Program-made: the position numbers and the translations under genes
Assembly: GCF_014648875.1 (NCBI RefSeq)
Contig: NZ_BMRY01000004.1
Span: forward strand, 1 to 64,000
From: Streptomyces parvus
GTDB lineage: Bacteria > Actinomycetota > Actinomycetes > Streptomycetales > Streptomycetaceae
Direction of reading: 5' to 3'
Length of the DNA: 64,000 bases
In this document: in pieces, positions 7,868 through 17,471 of the stretch
Position numbering within the stretch: the stretch's first letter is position 1
How the letters are laid out: each line of letters starts with the position of its first letter
Notes under the pieces: model-generated
Databases searched by the model: none
The model's input: the letters and a program-made list of their open reading frames with translations, nothing else
What the model was told of the DNA's origin: nothing

Positions 7868-10800
7868 TCAGGCCCGCAGACGCAGGCCTCTCGGGGTGGC
7901 GAGGAAACCGGCCGCCTCCAGCGTCCGCCCCAGGGGCGAGGTGAGGGACGAGACGCCGTTCGTCCGCTCCACCGTCACCGTGCCCAGGGCTCCGGCGCGG
8001 GCCGAGGCGGCCAGGGCCTCGGCCGCCGCGCGCAGCGCCGGGGCCTCGGGGTCGGATGGCCAGGCCAGAAGGGTCTTGCCGCCGCGCTCCATGTAGAGCG
8101 TCAGCTCTCCGTCGACCAGGACCACCAGCGCCCCCGCCTTGCGGCCCGGTTTGTGTCCGGCGCCGTCCGGGGACTCCGGCCACGGCAGCGCCGCGCCGTA
8201 CGCGTTGGCCGGGTCGGCCGCGGCGAGCACGAGGGCCTCGGGCGGGGTGTCCGGATCCCGGCGGTCGCGAGCCGTGGAGGCAGCCCGCAGCCGGTCCACC
8301 GCCCCGTCCATCGCGAACTGGGCGGCCCCAAGACCCTCGACCACATAGCCGCGCCGGGCCTGCCCGCTGTCCTCGAAGGCGGCCAGGACGCGGTACGTAG
8401 CGGAGAAGCCGCCCTCCACCCCCTCGGCCTGCACCGCCCCGCGGGTCACGACGCCGTGCCGGTCGAGGAGGGTCCGGGCCAGGGCATGGGCGCGGTGGGT
8501 CCGCTCCGGTTCGACCGGAGGGAGCAGGGACCAGCGGCCCGACACGGTCGGCGGCCCGGTCCGGGACGCGGGCCTGGCGGCGGCGGTGAGCGATCCGTAT
8601 CGCCCGCGCGGGACGCTGCGCCGGGAGCGGTGGGCGGTGGAGCCCGCCGTCCGCCCGGAGCCCAGGAGCGAGCGCAGCGGGGCCAGGGTGTCGTTGGTGA
8701 GCCGCCCGGACCAGGCCAGATCCCACAGGGCGTCGGCCAGCTGCTGGTCCGTGCAGTCCGGGTGGGTGGTGGCCCGGACCTGGTCGGCGATCTGGCGGAA
8801 GAAGAGGCCGTATCCGCCGGAGAGCGTGGTGAGCACGGACTCGTGGAGCGCCGACAGCTCCAGGGGGTGCGGGGGCGGCAGGAGCAGCGGCGCGCTGTCG
8901 GCGAGGTAGAGGGAGACCCAGCCGTCCTTGCCCGGCAGCGCCCCCGCCCCCGCCCAGACGACCTCGCCCGTGGTCGTCAGCTCGTCGAGCATCGCCGGGG
9001 TGTAGCCGAGGACCCGGCTCGGCAGGATCAGCTTCTCCAGCGCCGACGCGGGCACGGGCGCGCCCTGGAGCTGTTCGACGGCGCGGGCCAGCCCGTCGAT
9101 GCCCCGCAGCCGGTGGGAGCCGAAGTGCTGCCACTGGGGGAGGAAGGAGGCCAGGGCCGCGGGCGGTACGGGTTCCAGCTCCTGGCGGAGCGCCGCCAGC
9201 GACCGGCGGCGGAGCCGGCGCAGCACCGTGGCATCGCACCATTCCTGGCCGATGCCCGCCGGGTGGAACTCACCCTGGACGGTCCTGCCGGAGGCCGAGA
9301 GACGTTGCAGCGCGCCGTCGGTGACGGCGGTGCCGAGCCCGAAGCGCTCGGCGGCCCGGGCGGCGGTGAACGGGCCGTGGGTCCGTGCGTAGCGGGCGAG
9401 GAGGTCGCCGAGCGGGTCCTTCACCGGCTCGGTGAACGCCTCGGGGACGCCGACCGGAAGCGCGGTGCCCAGGGCGTCGCGCAGCCGGCCCGCGTCCTCG
9501 ATCGCCGCCCAGTGGTCGGCGCCGGCGATCCGGACCTGGATCGCCCGGCGGGCTGTCGCCAGCTCCGGCGCCCAGGACGGCTCGGCGCCCCGCTCGGCCA
9601 GCTCGGCGTCGGTCAGCGGACCGAGCACGCGCAGGAGGTCGGCGACCCCTTCAGCGTCCTTGACGCGCCGGTCCTCGGTGAGCCACTGCAGCTCCCGCTC
9701 CAGCTCGGTGAGGACCTCGGGGTCGAGCAGCTCGCGCAGCTCCGCCTGGCCCAGCAGCTCGGCCAGGAGATGGGAATCCAGGGAGAGGGCGGCGGCGCGC
9801 CGCTCGGCGAGCGGTGAGTCGCCCTCGTACAGGAACTGGGCCACATAGCCGAAGAGGAGCGAGCGGGCGAAGGGCGAGGGCTCCTGGGTGGTCACCTCGA
9901 CCAGCCGGACCCGGCGCGCCTCCAGATCGCCCATCAGTTCCGTGAGCCCGGGGACGTCGAACACGTCCTGGAGACATTCGCGGACAGCCTCCAGGACGAT
10001 CGGGAAGGAGCCGAACTCCGAAGCGACCTGGAGCAGCTGGGAGGCCCGCTGGCGCTGCTGCCAGAGCGGGGTGCGCTTGCCGGGGGAGCGGCGGGGCAGC
10101 AGCAGGGCGCGCGCGGCGCACTCCCGGAACCGGGCGGCGAACAGGGCGGATCCGCCCACCTGGTCGGTGACGATCTGCTGGACCTCGCCCTGGTCGAAGA
10201 CGACGTCGGCCGCCGCCACCGGGGGCTGGTCGCTGTCGTACGCCGGGGCCGCCGGCGGGGGAGAGCCCTTCCCGGCGTCGGAGGTCCCCGGAGGGTCGAA
10301 GTCGAGCAGATCCAGGCCCATCATGTCCGCGTCGGGCAGCCGCAGCACGATTCCGTCGTCGGCGTGCATGACCTGGGCGTCCATGCCGTAGCGCTCACCG
10401 AGGCGGGCGGAGAGGGCGAGCGCCCAGGGGGCGTGGACCTGGGCGCCGAAGGGGGAGTGCACGACGACCCGCCAGTCGCCCAGCTCGTCCCGGAACCGCT
10501 CGACCAGGATCGTCCGGTCGTCCGGCACATGGCCGCAGGCCCGGCGCTGCTCGTCCAGATAGGCCAGGATGTTGTCCGCCGCCCAGGCGTCGAGTCCGGC
10601 GGCGAGCAGCCGCAGCCGGGCATCCTCATCGGACAGGCCGCCGATCTCCCGGAGAAACGCCCCCAGGGCGCGGCCGAGCTCCAGCGGGCGGCCCAGCTGG
10701 TCGCCCTTCCAGAACGGCAGCCGCCCCGGAACGCCCGGGGCAGGTGAGACGAGGACCCGGTCCCGGGTGATGTCCTCGATCCGCCAGGACGTGGTGCCCA

Positions 10801-12553
10801 GGGTGAAGACGTCGCCGACGCGGGACTCGTAGACCATCTCCTCGTCCAGCTCGCCGACCCGGCCGCCGCCCTTCTTCGGATCGGCCCCGGCCAGGAAGAC
10901 CCCGAAGAGACCGCGGTCCGGGATGGTTCCGCCCGAGGTGACGGCGAGCCGCTGCGCGCCGGGGCGGCCCGTGACCGTACCTGCCACGCGGTCCCACACC
11001 ACCCGGGGGCGCAGCTCCGCGAAGGCGTCGGAGGGGTAGCGTCCGGCGAGCATGTCGAGGACGGCGGTGAACGCCGACTCGGGCAGTGAGGCGAACGGGG
11101 CGGCCCGCCGCACCAGGGCCAGCAGGTCGTCGGCCTGCCAGCTGTCCAGGGCCACCATGGCGACCAGCTGCTGCGCCAGGACGTCCAGCGGATTGGCCGG
11201 GATGCGCAGCGCCTCGATGGCCCCCTCACGCATCCGCTCGGTGACCACGGCGGCCTGCACCAGATCGCCCCGGTACTTCGGGAAGACCACTCCGGTCGAG
11301 ACCGCGCCCACCTGGTGTCCGGCCCGGCCCACCCGCTGGAGCCCGGAGGCGACGGAGGGCGGGGACTCCACCTGGACCACCAGGTCGACCGCGCCCATGT
11401 CGATGCCCAGCTCCAGGCTGGAGGTGGCGACCACGGCGGGCAGCCGGCCCGCCTTGAGGTCCTCCTCGACCTGGGCGCGCTGTTCCTTGGAGACCGAGCC
11501 GTGGTGGGCGCGGGCCAGCAGGGCGGGTGCGCCCCTGCCCGCCCCGGACTGGGCCATGATCTCGGCGGGGGCGTGCGCCTCGGGGAGAGCGGGGGCCGGG
11601 TCGTCGGGGTCGAAGGCGGTGCCGGTCGCCCGCTCGTACGCGATCTCGTTCAGCCGGTTGCACAGGCGCTCCGCCAGCCGCCGGGAGTTGGCGAAGACGA
11701 TGGTGGAGCGGTGCGACTGGACGAGATCGGCGATGCGCTCCTCGACATGCGGCCAGATCGAGGGCTTGTCGGCCTGACCGGAGTCCCCGTCGGTGGCGGG
11801 GGAGCCGCCCAGCTCGCCCAGATCCTCGACCGGGACGACGACCGAGAGGTCGAACTCCTTGGTGGACCGGGGCTGGACGATCTCCACCTTGCGCTGCGGC
11901 GACAGGAAGCGGGCCACCTCGTCGACCGGCCGGACCGTCGCGGACAGACCGATGCGCCGGGCGGGACGGGCCAGCAGTTCGTCGAGCCGCTCCAGGGAGA
12001 GGGCGAGATGGGCGCCCCGCTTCGTCCCGGCGACCGCGTGCACCTCGTCGAGGATCACCGTCTCCACACCGGCCAGTGCGTCCCGGGCGGAGGACGTCAG
12101 CATCAGGAACAGCGACTCGGGCGTGGTGATGAGGATGTCCGGCGGCCGGGTCACCATGGAGCGCCGCTCGGCCGGCGGGGTGTCCCCGGACCGGATACCG
12201 ACGCGCACCTCGGGCTCCGGCAGGCCCTGGCGCACCGACTCCTGGCGGATACCGGTCAGCGGTGAGCGGAGATTGCGCTCGACGTCGACCGCCAGGGCCT
12301 TGAGCGGAGACACGTACAGCACACGGCAGCGCTTCTTGGCGTCGGCGGGCGGCGGCTCGGCGGCCAGCCGGTCCAGCGAGGCGAGGAACGCGGCCAGCGT
12401 CTTGCCGGAACCGGTCGGCGCGACCACCAGGACGTCACTGCCCTCGCCGATGGCCCGCCAGGCGCCCTCCTGCGCGGCGGTGGGCGCGCTGAAGGCCCCG
12501 GCGAACCAGCTGCGGGTCGCGGGCGAGAACGCGTCGAGCGCTGATCCGGTCAT
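7868..12553 (-). CDS. lhr: Lhr-type large DEAD/H-box helicase
   Basis: A 1561-residue superfamily-2 helicase of the Lhr type. Such enzymes translocate 3'-5' on single-stranded DNA and are linked to DNA repair in actinobacteria. Seen are Walker A APTGSGKT (residues 45-52), a DEVH box (LDEVHAV), the SAT motif (LSATVRP), helicase motif VI (LQRVGRAGHQ), then the winged-helix Lhr-core and the long C-terminal extension typical of full-length Lhr. Start codons at 12553 and 12562 are both possible; 12553 (MTGSALDAF) is used. The frame continues open far upstream, but that part lacks family similarity and overlaps the divergent AraC-type gene. nei follows downstream. Confidence 0.93.
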   Translation of the reverse strand: MTGSALDAFSPATRSWFAGAFSAPTAAQEGAWRAIGEGSDVLVVAPTGSGKTLAAFLASLDRLAAEPPPADAKKRCRVLYVSPLKALAVDVERNLRSPLTGIRQESVRQGLPEPEVRVGIRSGDTPPAERRSMVTRPPDILITTPESLFLMLTSSARDALAGVETVILDEVHAVAGTKRGAHLALSLERLDELLARPARRIGLSATVRPVDEVARFLSPQRKVEIVQPRSTKEFDLSVVVPVEDLGELGGSPATDGDSGQADKPSIWPHVEERIADLVQSHRSTIVFANSRRLAERLCNRLNEIAYERATGTAFDPDDPAPALPEAHAPAEIMAQSGAGRGAPALLARAHHGSVSKEQRAQVEEDLKAGRLPAVVATSSLELGIDMGAVDLVVQVESPPSVASGLQRVGRAGHQVGAVSTGVVFPKYRGDLVQAAVVTERMREGAIEALRIPANPLDVLAQQLVAMVALDSWQADDLLALVRRAAPFASLPESAFTAVLDMLAGRYPSDAFAELRPRVVWDRVAGTVTGRPGAQRLAVTSGGTIPDRGLFGVFLAGADPKKGGGRVGELDEEMVYESRVGDVFTLGTTSWRIEDITRDRVLVSPAPGVPGRLPFWKGDQLGRPLELGRALGAFLREIGGLSDEDARLRLLAAGLDAWAADNILAYLDEQRRACGHVPDDRTILVERFRDELGDWRVVVHSPFGAQVHAPWALALSARLGERYGMDAQVMHADDGIVLRLPDADMMGLDLLDFDPPGTSDAGKGSPPPAAPAYDSDQPPVAAADVVFDQGEVQQIVTDQVGGSALFAARFRECAARALLLPRRSPGKRTPLWQQRQRASQLLQVASEFGSFPIVLEAVRECLQDVFDVPGLTELMGDLEARRVRLVEVTTQEPSPFARSLLFGYVAQFLYEGDSPLAERRAAALSLDSHLLAELLGQAELRELLDPEVLTELERELQWLTEDRRVKDAEGVADLLRVLGPLTDAELAERGAEPSWAPELATARRAIQVRIAGADHWAAIEDAGRLRDALGTALPVGVPEAFTEPVKDPLGDLLARYARTHGPFTAARAAERFGLGTAVTDGALQRLSASGRTVQGEFHPAGIGQEWCDATVLRRLRRRSLAALRQELEPVPPAALASFLPQWQHFGSHRLRGIDGLARAVEQLQGAPVPASALEKLILPSRVLGYTPAMLDELTTTGEVVWAGAGALPGKDGWVSLYLADSAPLLLPPPHPLELSALHESVLTTLSGGYGLFFRQIADQVRATTHPDCTDQQLADALWDLAWSGRLTNDTLAPLRSLLGSGRTAGSTAHRSRRSVPRGRYGSLTAAARPASRTGPPTVSGRWSLLPPVEPERTHRAHALARTLLDRHGVVTRGAVQAEGVEGGFSATYRVLAAFEDSGQARRGYVVEGLGAAQFAMDGAVDRLRAASTARDRRDPDTPPEALVLAAADPANAYGAALPWPESPDGAGHKPGRKAGALVVLVDGELTLYMERGGKTLLAWPSDPEAPALRAAAEALAASARAGALGTVTVERTNGVSSLTSPLGRTLEAAGFLATPRGLRLRA

Positions 12554-12655
12554 GTCCCCCATCGTGCACCCTGCCACTGACAACGGGCCGGTGGCACCGC
12601 ACGCCGTGGCCCGCTCGGCCGGTCGCGCACGACCCGGACCTGCGAGAATGGCCCC

Positions 12656-13588
12656 ATGGCGGGAGCGGACGGCGCGGCGGAGTGGGCACGGCACTGGCAG
12701 TACGCCGCGCTGCCCGACCTCGATCTGCTCCGCGCCCGGTACGTCCGCCACACCTTCCCCCGGCACAGCCACGAGGGCTATGTCTTCGGAGCGGTCACCG
12801 GCGGGGTGGAGGACGTGGGGCTGCCGGGCGGCACGGTCCACGCGGTCCCCGGAACCGTCGTCATGATCAACCCGGAGGTGCCGCACACCGCCCGCTCCGG
12901 GGCGCCCGAGGGCTGGGCGTACTCCACGCTCTACCCGTCGGCGCAGGTGGTCAACGACATCGCGGCCGAGGTGACGTCCCTGCGCGGCACGGTCGGCTTC
13001 GCCGAGACCAGGGTGACCGACCCCCACGCCTCCCGGCTGATCACCGAGGTGCACCGGGCGGCGGAGGAGGGCAACGCGCTGGCGGCCGACAGCCTGCTGC
13101 GGATCCTGGTCACCCGGCTCCTGAGCCGGCACGGCAGCCCGTTGCCCGCACTGACCGCGCACACCGGGGGCGCGCGGAACGCTGTACGCGCCCGCGCCGC
13201 GCTGGAGGAGCGCATGGCCGACCCGCCCACGCTGGAGACGCTCGCCGCCGAGCTGGGCACCGGCCCGTTCGCGCTGCTGAGGGCCTTCAAGAAGGAGTAC
13301 GGGATGCCGCCCCACACCTGGCTCACGGACGCCCGGGTGCGCAGGGCCCGCCGCATGCTCGACGCGGGGGTCGCCCCCGCCGAGGCCGCGACCGCCGTCG
13401 GCTTCACGGATCAGCCGCACCTCAACCGGCACTTCACCCGGATCGTGGGTGTGCCGCCGGGCGCGTACCAGCGCGAGCGCGGAGTGCTGCGACCCGGGCG
13501 GTGGGAAACTGTGGCGCCGGTGAGCGGAGAACCGGTGGCCGGCGGGGGTGCAAGAACGTACAAGACCGAGCCCCGAAGATCCCTGTAG
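12656..13588 (+). CDS. AraC-family transcriptional regulator
   Basis: A 310-residue regulator with an N-terminal cupin-like sensor domain (HTFPRHSHEGYVFGAVTGG, near residue 32) and a C-terminal double HTH of AraC/XylS type (about 180-280, with LNRHFTRIVGVPPGAYQRER at its end). It diverges from lhr and is followed 10 bp later by an AzlC/AzlD pair, so it probably controls that amino-acid exporter in response to a small ligand. The ligand is not known. The ATG start is used; the region between it and lhr is only 102 bp. Confidence 0.88.
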   Translation: MAGADGAAEWARHWQYAALPDLDLLRARYVRHTFPRHSHEGYVFGAVTGGVEDVGLPGGTVHAVPGTVVMINPEVPHTARSGAPEGWAYSTLYPSAQVVNDIAAEVTSLRGTVGFAETRVTDPHASRLITEVHRAAEEGNALAADSLLRILVTRLLSRHGSPLPALTAHTGGARNAVRARAALEERMADPPTLETLAAELGTGPFALLRAFKKEYGMPPHTWLTDARVRRARRMLDAGVAPAEAATAVGFTDQPHLNRHFTRIVGVPPGAYQRERGVLRPGRWETVAPVSGEPVAGGGARTYKTEPRRSL

Positions 13589-13598
13589 CGTTCCGGGC

Positions 13599-14432
13599 GT
13601 GGCAGAACAGACAGCACTCCCAGAGAGCACCGGCTCGCCCGGCGCCATGACCGACGGCCCGCCCGTCCCGCCGGGCCCGGCCTCCGAGGCCCGACCGGAC
13701 AAGCCGGACGCGGCCGTCGTCCGGGACGCACTCGGCGTCGGCATCGCCGTCGGGCTCTCCGGCTTCGCCTTCGGCGTCACCTCCGCCGGCTCCGGACTCA
13801 GCCTGCTCCAGACCTGCGTCCTGAGCCTTCTCGTCTTCACCGGTGCCTCGCAGTTCGCCCTGGTCGGGGCGCTGGCGGCGGGCGGCAACCCGTACACCGC
13901 GGCGGCCGGGGCGTTCTTCCTGGGCGTCCGGAACGCGTTCTACGGTCTGCGACTCTCCCAACTGCTCGCCCTTCCCCGTGCGGTACGGCCGTTCGCCGCC
14001 CACTGGGTCATCGACGAGACGACCGCGGTCACCCTGCCCCAGCCCACCCGGCGGGCCGCGCGCATCGGCTTCACGGTCACCGGACTCACCCTGTACGTGC
14101 TGTGGAACCTCACCACCCTGGTGGGCGCTCTGGGCGCCGAGGCGCTGGGCGACACCGACGCGTGGGGCCTGGACGCGGCGAGTCCCGCGGTGTTCCTCGC
14201 GCTGCTCGCGCCGATGCTCACGAGCACCACCGAACGCGTCACGGCGGGACTGGCCGTCGTCCTGGCCCTGACCCTGCTGCCCGTACTCCCGGCGGGGGTG
14301 CCCGTCCTGCTGTCGGCGCTCGCCGCGCCCGTCGTCCTCTTCCTCATGGGACGGACGAAGAAGGTGCCGGGCGACGGGAAGGGCTCGAACGGAACGGTGA
14401 CACGGCGGAAGAAGGGTGAGCGGCACTCATGA
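13599..14432 (+). CDS. azlC: AzlC-family branched-chain amino acid exporter, large subunit
   Basis: AzlC with AzlD forms an exporter of branched-chain amino acids or analogues. The 277-residue protein has about eight hydrophobic segments after a Pro-rich start. Family features include the small-residue-rich first segment (GVGIAVGLSGFAFGV), SLLVFTGASQFALVG and the motif FFLGVRNAFYGL. The GTG at 13599 lies 10 bp after the AraC-type gene; the ATG at 13647 is an alternative start. The stop overlaps azlD by 4 bp. The C-terminal Lys/Arg tail (KKVPGDGKGSNGTVTRRKK) is probably cytoplasmic. Confidence 0.88.
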   Translation: MAEQTALPESTGSPGAMTDGPPVPPGPASEARPDKPDAAVVRDALGVGIAVGLSGFAFGVTSAGSGLSLLQTCVLSLLVFTGASQFALVGALAAGGNPYTAAAGAFFLGVRNAFYGLRLSQLLALPRAVRPFAAHWVIDETTAVTLPQPTRRAARIGFTVTGLTLYVLWNLTTLVGALGAEALGDTDAWGLDAASPAVFLALLAPMLTSTTERVTAGLAVVLALTLLPVLPAGVPVLLSALAAPVVLFLMGRTKKVPGDGKGSNGTVTRRKKGERHS

Positions 14433-14734
14433 ACGTATGGATCGCCATCGGACTGACCGTGGCGGGCTGCTACCTCGCCAAACTCCTGGGCCTGCTGGTC
14501 CCCGCGGGAGTACTGGAACGGCCGCTCGTCCAGCGCATGGCCGCCCTGCTGCCCGTGGCGCTGCTCGCGGCACTCACCGCGCAGCAGACCTTCGGCGACG
14601 GCCAGCAGCTCGTCCTCGACGCCCGTGCCGCCGGTCTCGGCGCGGCGGCACTCGCCCTGGTCCTCCGCGCACCCTTCCTGGTCGTCGTCGGCGCGGGCGT
14701 TCTGGTCACGGCGGGCGTACGGGCGCTGGCCTGA
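14429..14734 (+). CDS. azlD: AzlD-family exporter, small subunit
   Basis: A 101-residue, very hydrophobic protein with four predicted membrane segments and the AzlD pattern: Leu-rich N-terminus, ERPLVQRMAALLPVALLAAL and a C-terminal Val/Ala-rich helix. It pairs with AzlC to export branched-chain amino acids. Its ATG overlaps the azlC stop in an ATGA junction, so translation is coupled. Confidence 0.88.
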   Translation: MNVWIAIGLTVAGCYLAKLLGLLVPAGVLERPLVQRMAALLPVALLAALTAQQTFGDGQQLVLDARAAGLGAAALALVLRAPFLVVVGAGVLVTAGVRALA

Positions 14735-14776
14735 GCGGACGGCCCGGCAATCCCTTACGGCCAGCAGCGGGGGCCG

Positions 14777-14846
14777 GCCGAGTCCTGTGCGGCATGCTGC
14801 ACGGGTCAGCCGAGTCCTGTGCGGCCTGCCGCGGGGGTCAGCCGAG
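14777..14846. repeat. 32-bp-period tandem repeat across a stop codon
   Basis: GCCGAGTCCTGTGCGGC occurs at 14777-14793 and 14809-14825. A third partial copy, GGGTCAGCCGAG at 14835-14846, matches 14803-14814 and contains the stop codon (TCA, minus strand) of the gene ending at 14838. The period is 32 bp. Confidence 0.75.
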
Positions 14847-15752
14847 CGGGCGACCGTACGCGCGGAGCGTCTCCAAGGCCCTGAGCGTCACCAGAGGGCG
14901 CCCTTCCAACGCGGTTCCCGGCGCCCACTGCCGCCAGGTCACGGGCCATCCGCCGTCGTCCTGCTGCTCGGCGGCCAGGTGGTCGAGCGAGCGCTCCAGC
15001 TCCTCGTCGGTGAACCAGCGGCGGGCCAGGGACCCGGGCGTACGGGCGTAGTCGTGCGGGAAGTGGTGCTCGCCGGGGGCGTAGCCGGTCGCCACCGGGT
15101 ACTCCTCGGGCCGGGCGGGATCGAGCACCGCGAGCCGCTGTTCACGCACCAGACGGCCGAGGCGGTCGGCCGCCACCTCCGCGCGGGCGCGGTCCGGGGC
15201 GCCGTCCAGGAAGGCGACCGCGGCCTCGACCTCGTAGGGATGCGACTGCTCCAGAGCCTCGACGGCGCCCCAGCAGAAGTCCGTCGCCCGGAACAGCCAG
15301 GCGTTCCACACCTGATTCCCGTGCAGCAGCCCGACGACAGGGCCGGTCGCGAGCAGCTCCGCCGGCGGGTCGTCCACGATCGGGATGAACGGTGCCGCGG
15401 GATAGCCGCGCTGGGTGGGCAGCAGAGCGGGCAGCGCGCCTTCTTTGGTTGATACATCGGTCAGATAGCGACAGATCCGTTCAACGCGCCGTCCGTCGCA
15501 GCGGTCGATCGAGTCGAGAACGTTCAGCGCGTGGGCGGTGTGCAGCGGTTGACTGACCGGGCCCCGCAGATCGGGTTCCAGTGCGTGACCGTAGCCGCCG
15601 TCCTTGTTCAGGTAGGCGGTCAGGGCCGTCTCGACGGCGTCGGGGTCTCCGCCCAGGAAGGCATGGGCGAACCTCCTCTGTTCGAGGACGCGGGCGGTGA
15701 GCCAGATGAACTGCTCGGCACGGGCGAGGGTGTGTGCTCCGGTTCCAGCCAT
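14838..15752 (-). CDS. Predicted alpha/alpha-barrel protein (terpenoid-cyclase-like fold)
   Basis: A 304-residue soluble protein with repeated motifs reminiscent of prenyltransferase/squalene-cyclase alpha-alpha barrels: NKDGGYGHALEPD (about residue 50), a second helical repeat in the middle, and QQDDGGWPVTWRQW near 270. These QW-like DGG-[YW] repeats suggest the fold, but no catalytic Asp-rich cyclase motif (DDxxD or DXDD) is evident, so a cyclase function should not be assumed. It is common in Streptomyces as a hypothetical protein. ATG at 15752 is chosen over an in-frame ATG 33 bp upstream because the shorter form fits the conserved start. Downstream are tandem repeats around the stop. Confidence 0.75.
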   Translation of the reverse strand: MAGTGAHTLARAEQFIWLTARVLEQRRFAHAFLGGDPDAVETALTAYLNKDGGYGHALEPDLRGPVSQPLHTAHALNVLDSIDRCDGRRVERICRYLTDVSTKEGALPALLPTQRGYPAAPFIPIVDDPPAELLATGPVVGLLHGNQVWNAWLFRATDFCWGAVEALEQSHPYEVEAAVAFLDGAPDRARAEVAADRLGRLVREQRLAVLDPARPEEYPVATGYAPGEHHFPHDYARTPGSLARRWFTDEELERSLDHLAAEQQDDGGWPVTWRQWAPGTALEGRPLVTLRALETLRAYGRPLG

Positions 15753-15831
15753 GGACCGACCGTAGAGGGCGAAGCGGCCAGGCACATGCCAGGTGGACCT
15801 GCTGCACTCTCAGGAGCGGGATACTGATGGC

Positions 15832-16026
15832 ATGCGGTTGACGATTTTCTGGGAGCGGATGGCCGACCACTTCGGTGCGGCGTACGCGGACTCCTTCGCC
15901 CGGGACCATGTGATGGCCGAACTCGGCGGCCGCACGGTGCACCAGGCCCTGGAGGCGGGCTGGGACGCCAAGGACGTCTGGCGCGGAGTCTGTGCGGCCA
16001 TGGACGTTCCGGCGGACAAGCGCTGA
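15832..16026 (+). CDS. DUF3046 small protein
   Basis: A 64-residue acidic protein beginning MRLTIFWERMADHFG, with VHQALEAGWDAKDVWRGVCAAMDVP, the recognisable DUF3046 pattern. Function is unknown. It is conserved upstream of recA in actinobacteria, as here, where recA lies 3.4 kb downstream after three intervening genes. The ATG at 15832 is preferred over in-frame upstream starts because it gives the family length. Confidence 0.85.
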   Translation: MRLTIFWERMADHFGAAYADSFARDHVMAELGGRTVHQALEAGWDAKDVWRGVCAAMDVPADKR

Positions 16027-16190
16027 ACGTCTCACGAACCTCCTGGACCTTCAGGACCGTCCGGGACCGTTCCGTCGGACCGTCGGACCGGCGCTGAGCC
16101 TGTAGGACCCCGTATTCCGCGGGAACGGAGCCGGAGCGGCCGGTTCGGGGCGGGGAACCGGCTGTCCGTGGCGTAGGCGAGACTTGTCCC

Positions 16191-17471
16191 GTGTCATCGA
16201 CAGACAAGAGCGCCCCGGCCCAGCCGTCCGCCGCCCCGCCCGCTCCGCCGGCCGCCCCGCCGGCCGCGCCACCCACGCCGCCGTCCGGTGCCGGTGGGGT
16301 CCGTATGCCCGGCTGGCTGCCGCGTGCGATGGTGCTGGCCCTTGCGCTCTATGCCTGCTTCCAGCTCAGCAGCTGGGCGTTCGACCAGCTCATCGGGTTG
16401 CTGACGAACGTGCTGATCGCGTTCTTCCTCGCGCTCGCCATCGAGCCCGCGGTCGGCCGGATGGCGAGTCGCGGCATACGCCGGGGGCTCGCCACGTTTC
16501 TCGTCTTCCTGGGCCTGACGATCTTCGGTGTCGGGTTCGTGGTGCTGCTGGGGTCGATGCTCGCGGGCCAGATCGTCGACATGGTCGACGAGTTCCCCAA
16601 GTACATCGACTCGGTGATCAACTGGGTCAATCAGACCTTCCACACCGAACTCTCCCGGGTCGAGGTCCAGGACAGCCTGCTGCACTCCGACTGGCTGCAG
16701 AAGTACGTCCAGAACAGCGCCACCGGAGTGCTCGACGTCTCCACCACGGTCATCGGCGGGCTGTTCCGGCTGCTGACGATCTTCCTGTTCTCGTTCTACT
16801 TCGCGGCAGACGGCCCCCGGCTCCGCCGCGCCCTGTGCTCCGTCCTGCCGCCGGCCCGGCAGACCGAGGTGCTGCGCGCCTGGGAGATCGCGGTCGACAA
16901 GACCGGCGGGTACATCTACTCGCGCGGCCTGATGGCATTGATCTCCGGTGTCGCGCACTACATCCTGCTGGTGATCCTCGAAGTGCCCTACGCCCCGGCG
17001 CTCGCGGTCTGGGTCGGACTCGTCTCGCAGTTCATCCCCACCATCGGCACGTATCTCGCGGGCGCCCTGCCCATGCTGATCGCCTTCACGGTCGACCCCT
17101 GGTACGCGCTGTGGGTGCTCGGCTTCGTGGTGATCTACCAACAGTTCGAGAACTACGTGCTCCAGCCCAAGCTGACCGCGAAGACCGTCGACATCCACCC
17201 CGCGGTCGCCTTCGGATCGGTCATCGCCGGCACGGCCCTGCTCGGCGCGGTCGGCGCGCTGGTCGCCATCCCGGCCATCGCCACGCTCCAGGCGTTCCTC
17301 GGCGCCTATGTGAAGCGGTACGACGTCACCGACGACCCGCGCGTGCACGGCGGAAGCAGCCGAGCGCCGGGGAGTCCGTTGACGTCGCGCATGAGCCGCC
17401 TGCTCAGAGGCCCCGGGGCCGTCGGCCGAGGGAGAGCGGAGGGCTCGTCGGACGGGCCGCGTCAGCGGTAG
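16191..17471 (+). CDS. AI-2E family transporter (YdjX/PerM-like permease)
   Basis: A 426-residue membrane protein with a Pro/Ala-rich cytoplasmic N-terminus (residues 1-37) and about eight membrane segments, including the family's long amphipathic middle (DMVDEFPKYIDSVINWVNQ) and the conserved QFIPTIGTYLAGALP and VIYQQFENYVLQPKL. The AI-2E name is historical; members export small molecules or ions, and here the substrate is unknown. The GTG start follows the 5' spacer of the DUF3046 gene. The last 10 bp overlap the 3' end of the convergent SDR gene. Confidence 0.88.
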   Translation: MSSTDKSAPAQPSAAPPAPPAAPPAAPPTPPSGAGGVRMPGWLPRAMVLALALYACFQLSSWAFDQLIGLLTNVLIAFFLALAIEPAVGRMASRGIRRGLATFLVFLGLTIFGVGFVVLLGSMLAGQIVDMVDEFPKYIDSVINWVNQTFHTELSRVEVQDSLLHSDWLQKYVQNSATGVLDVSTTVIGGLFRLLTIFLFSFYFAADGPRLRRALCSVLPPARQTEVLRAWEIAVDKTGGYIYSRGLMALISGVAHYILLVILEVPYAPALAVWVGLVSQFIPTIGTYLAGALPMLIAFTVDPWYALWVLGFVVIYQQFENYVLQPKLTAKTVDIHPAVAFGSVIAGTALLGAVGALVAIPAIATLQAFLGAYVKRYDVTDDPRVHGGSSRAPGSPLTSRMSRLLRGPGAVGRGRAEGSSDGPRQR

